Assembly (NCBI GenBank): GCA_048013815.1
Contig: CM106585.1
Span: 11,098,001-11,162,000 of the forward strand
Origin: Setoptus koraiensis
Taxonomy: Eukaryota > Arthropoda
Length of the DNA: 64,000 nt
Direction of reading: 5' to 3'
Made by a program: the position numbers and the translations under genes. Positions 56,904-64,000 of this stretch are shown piece after piece; position 1 is the stretch's first letter; each line of letters begins with the position of its first letter. The notes under the pieces are model-generated. The model was given only the letters and a program-made list of their open reading frames with translations. It searched no databases and was not told the origin of the DNA.

Positions 56904-56938
56904 GTCGGCTTGCCATCGACAACCGACCGGCACATAAC
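56893..56938. repeat. Perfect inverted repeat, 16-bp stem, 14-nt loop
   Basis: GTTATGTGCCGGTCGG (56893-56908) and exact reverse complement at 56923-56938. It fuses a minisatellite unit with its inverted copy. Confidence 0.9.
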
Positions 56939-58912
56939 ACAACTTGATATTGGTTGTATTGTTACGGCTGGCATAGTTGATAGTCGTTGCATGCTCGCAC
57001 AGCATGCACACGCCAAGACGTGGGGCCCCAAGCGGATCGCTCCCCACGCCGGCCAGCGCCTATCGAGGGCTGGCTCGAAGGCTGCGCTTCGGAGAGCGGC
57101 CCGCGAGAATCTAGTTCAAGGTCATTGCGTGTCTCGGCGGTTCGTATTGCACATACAATGCAAACAACGCACGCATATATCACGCATTGGACGCTTATAG
57201 GCGCCCCCTCGACACGCACCGCCATCTGGAGTGGCCTGCTCGAGTCGCATTCCGGGCGGATATTTACTGGCGCACATTTGCCCGAATATCTGGCGGAATA
57301 TCTCGCGGAATATCTGGCGGATATAAAAAACAAATACGCGCGGTGGACGTGCGATAACCGCGTCTAGCCCAAAACGCTCTCCCTCTCTCACCATCAGTGA
57401 TTTAACAGGATGAACGGTTCGCTAAGTAAGCGCCACATCATACAATGCGATCTATAGCTTATCAAATGGCATGCATCATCGCACTTGTATAGCCTCTGGG
57501 CCTTGGTCTGGGCGTTTTTTTCGTCTCTTTGTTTGCTTTTTGTCCGCACAACAGCATGCTCCCGTTGCTACAACATCCCGGTCGCTATGTTTACGGCGCG
57601 CTGCTCATTAATCACAGCGGCTTCTATGAGCCGCAATTCAACATTCGCAATTTCTAGGGGCCCTCGCTGCACAATATCGACATAAATCACCATGTACACA
57701 AAATATAAAGCTAATATTCTCTTGGTGTCGGTCTGGTTGGCTGTCGGTTGGGCGCAGTTACGCAATTAGTCAACATCTCTCTCTCACAAACAGCCAAACG
57801 GCCCAAACCGCCTAATTATGTGCTCTATCATGATTTTTTTGCACTCTAATTAGCTTATTACAAGCAGTTTTTACTATATAACAAGATTTATTGGCGACAA
57901 CGACAAGCCCCAAACCAAGCACTGGTCGCTGGCTGCGTTGCATTAATCATTGATTAATTAGTCTCTAAACCAACTAAAACGATCATCAGCATCGTTGCAA
58001 CTTTGCATTTGTCAACGCGCGATCCTTATCTTTCGCACACTACACTTTATTTCGGGCATTTCGGCACCTTCCAGTCGACACTGTCCATGGCCAGCATGAT
58101 ATATATGGGCAAATATGATGGGCCGTGAGTGCTCTCTCGGTTGCGACTTAATGCTTAGCTAATCGGACGTTTGGAGACAGGCGTCTGGCTGTGTCGCGAT
58201 ATCGAGCATGGCATCACTCAGGCATCATTTGATGCGACCAGTTTCACATAAAGTAATTTTTTGGTCTCTACTTAATTAGACTAGATGGATCTTTCAGCTT
58301 ACACACACACACAGACAGACGTTATATCAGCAGTGTCGTGAGAAGAACGCAGATCAATCGAACACGAATTGATCTATCTACTGTCTACCATATACATACC
58401 ATTTACATGTAACGAGACGATTAGACACAGTCAAATGCAAATTTTTGCTTGCACTCGCGAATTGCTTATTGTTGATTGCAAATTAAGTAAACAATCGTGT
58501 TGCGCAACACAATAAGAGGTTAGACAATTCAACTGATGCGAACAACTTACAACTTGTTAGCCTAACAATGTTAGATAAGACTCATTCTGTAGTTGTAGGT
58601 GTCTGACAACAGACGAGATAAATAGACAATAGACGAGTTGGCTGTTCTGTCAGATACGATTTCTCTTTGTTGGATGTAAATTGTTGAGACAGGACTTGCT
58701 ATCTTTAATATTTTTTATTGGCGACTTATTCGTGGTGTTGCCTCTGTATCCAGATATATAAGCGGTTCTTCCATTACACGCAGACCCACTAGACCATGTC
58801 GACATGATCACTTTCACACCACCATTTTTATTTCATTATTACATGTATCATTGGTTATTGTCGTTCCCAACAACAACAACAACAACAACAGGTTACACCT
58901 GACTGGGACACA

Positions 58913-58926
58913 CCACTAGAGGGCGC
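58913..58926 (+). promoter_or_regulatory. CTCF-like motif
   Basis: CCACTAGAGGGCGC fits every position of the CTCF core consensus CCASYAGRKGGCGC. It lies 320 nt upstream of the phospholipase start, near the end of the 16 kb desert. Whether this lineage's CTCF prefers the vertebrate-type motif is not known to me, so function is inferred. Confidence 0.4.
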
Positions 58927-59245
58927 CGCTATGTTCTTCAATAACATGGTTCCTGGTTATTCCTGGCCAAGTATTAGGTGCGTCGTCAGGTGTCAACTGG
59001 TTGTCATTGGCCATGAGCCATCATCAGAAAGACACACATCTAAATTTGTCTTGCAAGATATTCGCGTTAATACACAATTTATATCAATTGCCTGAGCACT
59101 TATATCCAAAAAGTGGTTGGTTTGTTTGAAAGTTATACGATAGACACAAACCGACACTAGGTACACACCATTGTTTAACGGTCCCGTCAACTGCTATAAT
59201 CGCACACAACTAGACATTCAGATAAGTATCAATGAATCAAGCAAC

Positions 59246-60856
59246 ATGTTGAATGAGTTATATTTGATTGTGTCCATAAGCCTGAACATACTCATAAGAG
59301 TAGCCGATGGGGCCCAACAAACAATCAGCAACGATTACTATTCGTTTGCATCGGCCGAGCAGCTGTTCAAGAGTAAATCAGCAGCCTTCAAATGGCCCAT
59401 AAACAACAATAAAGCAACTAGATTAAATATCGACAAATACTGGCAACAATACTACTATATATCACATGACACTGTAGATAGAGATAGTCACTCTTCACTG
59501 CACAAACTTGCCACAAACATCAAGAGGAAAAAGAGGTCAATCCTGTCTGACTTATGGAAAAACCCTTTTCTTGATCCAGTGGGATCTATGCGCGAATGGT
59601 GGCTGAATGTCACTAGCATCTGGAACAACCAAATAACTGCAACAGCAACAACAACAACACCAACACCACCTACAATCATGATTGACAATTCTAATCACAC
59701 TTCTCTAATAAACAACTTATTGCAAACTGCAATGGAGCCAAAGTCAAGAGCCAATGAGTATGACCCAACTGACTTGTCGCAATTGATATTGTCTGACGAG
59801 CAAATAGCCTTGAAAGTACCCCATTACAGTGCCCAAAGAAGTGTTACTTTGCTTGCTAGATGCGGTATGACTTTTGCCTACGCAAAGTACCTACTGACCG
59901 ACAATAATGTTACTAAACAAAACCCAAGTGAACGTCATAGTTACCCTTTGTTTTCTTCAAGCGCTTCAAATAACTCTGCTCCACCACTTGTACATCTCAT
60001 CAGGCCAACCTACACTAAGAACGGTAAACAATATCTGGAGTTCCTGACACCGGCCACTTCCATCTTGAATCAGGATGTTAGTACTGTGCAATTGGTTTCT
60101 CTAAATTATCAGTCGAATAGTCGAATATCCACCGACAAATTAGAGTTGCATAAACGACAAGCTAACGACGACGAAGCTCGTAAAACTTCAATTGGACGCA
60201 TGATGCCAGGCGCGGAAATGGTTGATTGTTATCTGGCAGATATCGAGAAGAGATCCGACCAAATGAGAGTCTTTGAGAATCACTTTCAAAGGCTGGCTCA
60301 AAACATTACTTTTGATGCCATGCTCACGCTTATGTCAGAATGTAACCAATCACAATTGATCAAAAAGAGCCAACGAGTGACAGAACCGACTCAAATGTAT
60401 GATAAAAGTAACAGGGCTGCACTCATAGAGCCGTATAATAACGGTCAAGTGAAATTGCGCCAAGCAAGAAAAGAGACCAATTCGACAAATAATTCAGCCT
60501 CGGTGGATTCGCTCTCTCAGACACTGGCGCAAATGCAAGCGATGCTGGTCGGAATAGCGCCTGGAACTTTGTGGTGCGGAATGGGCGATCGAGCACTTAA
60601 TTTCAGACAATTGGGAAATGAGGCCGAGGTCGATGCCTGTTGCCGATCACACGATCACTGTCCAATAAGATTGAAGCCTTTCACCTACTATTATGGCCTC
60701 AACGATTGGTCCCTTTACACACGCAGCCATTGTAAGTGTGATAGGGATCTGGAAGACTGTTTGAGTCGCCTAGATTCGAGTTTTGCCCAACTCATTCGGA
60801 GGATATATGTGAGATTTGTAGGAACTCAGTGTCTTGAATCGCGACAATCTATCTAG
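59246..60856 (+). CDS. Secreted group III phospholipase A2 with long N-terminal extension
   Basis: The start is taken at the ATG at 59246, which begins a signal peptide (MLNELYLIVSISLNILIRVADG); the frame above it has no ATG. The product is 536 residues, one exon. The catalytic domain occupies about residues 438-536: GTLWCGMGDRA (Ca-binding loop, from 439/440), then CCRSHDHC with the catalytic His469, then CKCD and CL. This is the bee-venom (group III) pattern, which hydrolyses the sn-2 ester of phospholipids. The preceding 410 residues lack a recognised domain, carry Asn-X-Ser/Thr sites, and include a furin-type RKKR at 94-97 and a KRQ site later. I infer a propeptide or regulatory region. 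Hydrophobicity ends after the signal, so it is extracellular. AATAAA occurs at 61116. Confidence 0.88.
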   Translation: MLNELYLIVSISLNILIRVADGAQQTISNDYYSFASAEQLFKSKSAAFKWPINNNKATRLNIDKYWQQYYYISHDTVDRDSHSSLHKLATNIKRKKRSILSDLWKNPFLDPVGSMREWWLNVTSIWNNQITATATTTTPTPPTIMIDNSNHTSLINNLLQTAMEPKSRANEYDPTDLSQLILSDEQIALKVPHYSAQRSVTLLARCGMTFAYAKYLLTDNNVTKQNPSERHSYPLFSSSASNNSAPPLVHLIRPTYTKNGKQYLEFLTPATSILNQDVSTVQLVSLNYQSNSRISTDKLELHKRQANDDEARKTSIGRMMPGAEMVDCYLADIEKRSDQMRVFENHFQRLAQNITFDAMLTLMSECNQSQLIKKSQRVTEPTQMYDKSNRAALIEPYNNGQVKLRQARKETNSTNNSASVDSLSQTLAQMQAMLVGIAPGTLWCGMGDRALNFRQLGNEAEVDACCRSHDHCPIRLKPFTYYYGLNDWSLYTRSHCKCDRDLEDCLSRLDSSFAQLIRRIYVRFVGTQCLESRQSI

Positions 60857-61367
60857 TGTGTACAGTTGCCAATTGGTGGTTAAGCAATTCAAAAGTGCAC
60901 AGGTATCTGGAGGTTATATGTGATTTATCATCATCCAATGAACCAAAGAGATGTCAAGATAGATCCTGTTGTTGTCTAAGGCAATACTAAGCGATCAATA
61001 ACTCAATTACCGGAGTGTATCCATAATTGATAGTTAGATATTTGCATCGGAACAATCTAAGCTCTCAAGGTTGTAAATTTGTATGTAATGATTTTGGGAG
61101 CCTGTGTAACTGTGTAATAAAATGTCACGGAGTTCAAGATTATTTTCACAGTAAAAGTATATATTGTTTTTTTCTGTTTTCTCGCCTAGAGCCTCTCACT
61201 ACTTGCGGTAGATGCGAGTATCATAGTGTCCTTGTATTGATTGATCATAAATTAATTCTACATAGTATATGATAATAAAGTATGCATAGATGATGAATGT
61301 TAGAATACACACTGAAGGAACGGCACTGAGGATGGTCAAAGGTGTGAGTATCTGTCAATCGGTTGGG
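60857..61367. other. 3' flanks of phospholipase and TMA7 genes
   Basis: 511 nt between convergent genes. AATAAA at 61116-61121 is a likely phospholipase polyadenylation signal, with another ATAATAAAG at about 61270. No gene seen. Confidence 0.5.
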
Positions 61368-61658
<291 letters not shown>

Positions 61659-61857
61659 TATTGTTAATTTATTGATAATGTAATTCTTGTAAATCTATTA
61701 AGGCAATAAGAGAGTATCCAACGGAGCGTAAGAAAATATGAGATAGTAGGCAATGTTTAGGCAGTAATACTGGCGAATGAATTGGATGTCAGCAATCAGC
61801 TGTAATGGTGGACAAAATGGCCGATATTTCCTGTTTATATTGGGCTTTCATTGAACC

Positions 61858-62267
61858 TCATAGAGAGAAAAACCGGTGCACATTACAGTCACTAATTTCG
61901 CGGATACCCGTAAGAATTACCCGTCCGTTGCGAATCTTTGCCCGACACTGACCGACGGACAGACAGATCGAACCCGATGGTATATTTTTCAACTGTCGCA
62001 GGTATGTCCATGACCGGATCGCGGACCGGCGAAAAGCCCCCAAACAGATCGGATATCCGCGCCCGATGCTCGCAGCGAGATCGGGCGTAAAGAGTGAGCG
62101 CATGGCCGCTCGGCCACCAAGTGGCCAGAACAAAAAGAAAATAATATATTTATATTCAACACACTGCAACACATGTGACAGCATTTACCTGGTTGCGCCG
62201 CTACCTGTAGCAACGAAATGTGTGAAAATATTAAAATGAGAAGACAATCAGTCGCCATCGTCATCAT
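61858..62267 (-). CDS. Possible small secreted four-cysteine protein, two exons, doubtful
   Basis: From the ATG at 62267 the frame encodes a good signal peptide (MATDCLLILIFSHISLLQVAAQ). A GTAAAT donor at 62188 and an AG acceptor ending at 62109 would join 62189..62267 to 61858..62108 in phase 1, giving 109 residues. The mature part has four Cys and a basic character (FRRSAIRSWTYLRQLKNIP). Reading straight through instead gives a different 92-residue secreted frame rich in Cys at first. I cannot choose firmly, and no family is recognised. It is divergent from the SRP9 transcription unit. Confidence 0.35.
62061..62092. repeat. Inverted repeat with a one-base bulge
   Basis: CGCCCGATGCTCGC pairs with GCGAGATCGGGCG around a single A, with one unpaired G in the left arm. 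It lies inside exon 2 of the doubtful secreted gene. Confidence 0.75.
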
Positions 62268-62496
62268 CGGATCCCTTGTTTTTTGATCCCTGTTACGTAT
62301 TTCAATATTTATATTAATATTACTATTATCATTACAAACTGTAATAGTTTATTATTGCCAATATTATTAGTAGATAATCACTAAGCACAGCAACGCTACA
62401 AATGATATTAATATACCATCTATTATTATAACAGGTTAACAATGTTATTATCTTATTCTTTTGCGAACAATATCGAGAGTGCTGCAGTTGGTAAGC

Positions 62497-62733
62497 ATGC
62501 AGTCTAGAACAAGGAAGCCCAAAAGACAGGTCCAGCAAACTATGCTTGCAAAAGAAAAAATTGAAAAAATACAAGACAAATTGAGTATATCAGAGAGATT
62601 TGATCACGAACTAGAAATTAATTTAGCACAACAACGAGTTGACCTCAATAAAAAAAGAACCAAGGAATTCATTGATATTCAATTAAAATTAAAGGATTAC
62701 GATTGGATGTACAAGAAATTATGCCTTACTTAG
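62497..62733 (+). CDS. Upstream overlapping ORF, basic coiled-coil protein
   Basis: Frame of 78 residues from ATG at 62497 to TAG at 62731-62733. It ends 13 nt inside the SRP9 reading frame, in a different frame. The product is highly charged (RTRKPKRQ, KEKIEKIQDKL, ELEINLAQQRVDLNKKRTKEF, LKDYDWMYKKL) with helix-forming heptads and no signal peptide. Codon composition and charge pattern look like real protein rather than chance. No family is recognised. Both frames could be read from one transcript; separate transcripts with different starts are the alternative. Confidence 0.6.
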   Translation: MQSRTRKPKRQVQQTMLAKEKIEKIQDKLSISERFDHELEINLAQQRVDLNKKRTKEFIDIQLKLKDYDWMYKKLCLT

Positions 62734-62951
62734 CGAATTGGGAGGAGTATAGTAAGCAGGCTCAAGAGTTGTATGATAAAAATCCAATGGGGTGCCGTGT
62801 CGTATTTAAATACAGACACAACGATGGTCGCCTTGTGCTCAAGGTGACAGACAATAAAACATGTCTCCTATATCTAGCGGAGCAAGCTCAAGATGTCAAA
62901 AAGATAGATAAGCTATTGTCCGGTATGATGCGAAATATGGTGTGCAAATAA
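62721..62951 (+). CDS. SRP9: SRP9, signal recognition particle 9 kDa protein
   Basis: 76 residues, a usual length is about 80-86. The sequence follows animal SRP9 closely: LANWEEYSKQAQELYDKNP, then RVVFKYRHNDGRLVLKVTDN, then CLLYLAEQAQDVKKIDKLLS. SRP9 pairs with SRP14 on the Alu domain of SRP RNA to pause elongation. I choose the ATG at 62721 (MPYLANWEE) because it matches the family N-terminus; an in-frame ATG lies six codons upstream (62703). Single exon. Poly(A) signals AATAAA occur at the stop and at 62967. It starts inside the end of the upstream ORF. Confidence 0.95.
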   Translation: MPYLANWEEYSKQAQELYDKNPMGCRVVFKYRHNDGRLVLKVTDNKTCLLYLAEQAQDVKKIDKLLSGMMRNMVCK

Positions 62952-63249
62952 ATATTATCACGATAAAATAAAGTTTAGGATGATGGATATATATAAACAC
63001 GCTACAATTCTGATTCAATGCACACAATAAAATGCCACACATATTGAATGCAAACAGTAAATTACTTCATTTACTAGATTTTATATAATATTCATATTCA
63101 GAATATTTATTTATTAAACAATATATTACATACACATTTGCATACATCTCATCAGAGTTGATTCAATATCCACATCAAAGATCGATAATCACATTGGGGA
63201 ACATTTCATGGTGAAAACAATAGACACCCGGCCTCGGGAGTATCACTGT

Positions 63250-64000
63250 CTACGGGGATACAGCTCTCTGTTTTTCTTCTGAATCAGATTCATATTGTCG
63301 CATTCGTGCCTCAACTAATGGTCTGAAGTGTCTAATCAATCCTTGTATGGGCCAAGCTGCGCCATCGCCCAAGGCACATATTGTGTGGCCTTCAATCTGT
63401 TTTGATATTTCATATAGCATGTCAATCTCTTCGGGCCTTGCATTGCCATCGACGAATCTCCACATGATCTTATTCATCCAATCTACTCCTTCTCTGCAAG
63501 GGGTACACTGGCCACAGCTCTCATGTTTGTAGAACTCAGTTAGCCTTGCTATGGCTTTGATTATATCAGTTTGTTTGTTCATAACAATAATCGCTGCGGT
63601 ACCAAGACCTGTCTGAGCTTGAATTAATGAGTCAAAGTCCATAAGCACAGTTTCACAAGTGTCTTTCGGTATGACAGGCGTGGATGATCCACCAGGTATT
63701 ATGCCCAGTAGGTTGTCCCAACCCCCAAGAACACCACCAGCGTGACGCTCTATCAATTCTTTTAGAGGTATCGACATTTCCTCCTCTACAGTGCACGGAT
63801 TATTTACGTGTCCAGAAATATTGAACAGTTTTGTGCCTGTGTTGCGGGGTCTTCCTAAACCAGCGAACCATGAGCCCGTTCGACGGCAGATAGTTGGTGC
63901 AACGGCAACAGTTTCTACATTAGCCACTGTAGTGGGACATCCGAATACTCCTACGTCAGCTGGAAACGGGGGTTTCAATCGAGGTTTTCCTTGTTTTCCT
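63250..64000 (-). CDS. NDUFV1: NDUFV1, complex I 51 kDa flavoprotein subunit, C-terminal part
   Basis: Frame open to the window edge and reading [20 protein letters not shown] at that edge, so the 5' part lies beyond base 64000. About 249 C-terminal residues are present. Signatures are [31 protein letters not shown], the 4Fe-4S ligands [12 protein letters not shown] plus the later Cys of [13 protein letters not shown], and a terminal [15 protein letters not shown]1 binds FMN and cluster N3, and accepts electrons from NADH in the mitochondrial matrix arm of complex I. The tail ([14 protein letters not shown]) is slightly longer and more acidic than I expect but not alarming. The gene is convergent with SRP9; 298 nt separate them. 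Confidence 0.97.
   Translation of the reverse strand, partial: GKQGKPRLKPPFPADVGVFGCPTTVANVETVAVAPTICRRTGSWFAGLGRPRNTGTKLFNISGHVNNPCTVEEEMSIPLKELIERHAGGVLGGWDNLLGIIPGGSSTPVIPKDTCETVLMDFDSLIQAQTGLGTAAIIVMNKQTDIIKAIARLTEFYKHESCGQCTPCREGVDWMNKIMWRFVDGNARPEEIDMLYEISKQIEGHTICALGDGAAWPIQGLIRHFRPLVEARMRQYESDSEEKQRAVSP

Larger units (their letters stand above)
43254..59245. other. 16 kb gene desert, largely GC-rich and repeat-scarred
   Basis: I find no convincing exon here on either strand. Many frames of 100-380 codons exist, but they are stop-poor because of base composition, occur on both strands at once, and translate to repeats such as EWPEWPEWP. Visible content is short tandem duplications, near-perfect fold-backs, TTRYGTAA words, GGGCCC words and G runs (44949-44959, 49687-49696). 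Base composition returns to AT-rich from about 57.7 kb. It may be an intron of an unseen gene, a regulatory domain, or fast-evolving spacer. Confidence 0.5.

Overview
The window is nuclear DNA of a eukaryote, most likely an arthropod and probably a mite. The evidence is short GT-AG introns (about 75-280 nt) next to one 8.2 kb intron, Q/N-rich coding tracts, AATAAA signals, and recognisable animal genes (SRP9, TMA7, NDUFV1, an RGK GTPase, a group III phospholipase A2, a C-type lectin). The mite assignment is inference; animal origin is well supported. I found no tRNA, rRNA, CRISPR array or intact mobile element.

Layout. 0.2-18 kb is AT-rich and gene-dense, with mostly one- or two-exon genes: a multipass receptor-like protein (-), a TSSK-like pseudokinase (-), an acidic coiled-coil protein (+), two convergent secreted mucin-like genes, a PPP-family phosphatase (+), a basic protein with a PP1-docking-like motif (-), a TM-PLAT-TM protein shaped like a small polycystin-1 (+), and a secreted proline-rich repeat protein (+). 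18.6-33.1 kb is a single minus-strand gene. I assembled it from five phase-matched exons; it encodes an RGK-family small GTPase of about 1333 residues whose GTP-binding domain is split by roughly 500 residues of low-complexity sequence. A GC-rich upstream block follows (33.1-37.2 kb). Next come a two-exon CRAL-TRIO gene of MOSPD2 type (-) and a four-exon C-type lectin (-, 41.8-43.3 kb).

43.3-59.2 kb is a 16 kb stretch where I find no convincing gene. Much of it is GC-rich, and its long open frames look like composition artefacts. It is full of short tandem duplications, near-perfect fold-back hairpins, and repeated 8-mers of the form TTRYGTAA. Beyond it are a group III phospholipase A2 (+), TMA7 (-), a doubtful small secreted gene (-), SRP9 (+) preceded by an overlapping coiled-coil ORF, and the 3' part of NDUFV1 (-), which runs off the window.

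How the parts relate. NDUFV1 (complex I), TMA7 (translation-associated) and SRP9 (signal recognition particle) are housekeeping genes. The 4-15 kb block holds a TSSK-like pseudokinase, a divergent PPP phosphatase, a protein with an RVxF-like motif and a polycystin-like protein. Relatives of three of these are often male-germline expressed, so a germline cluster is possible but unproven. The most unusual items are the split RGK GTPase, the SRP9 overlapping ORF, the miniature polycystin, and the hairpin- and TTRYGTAA-rich gene desert.
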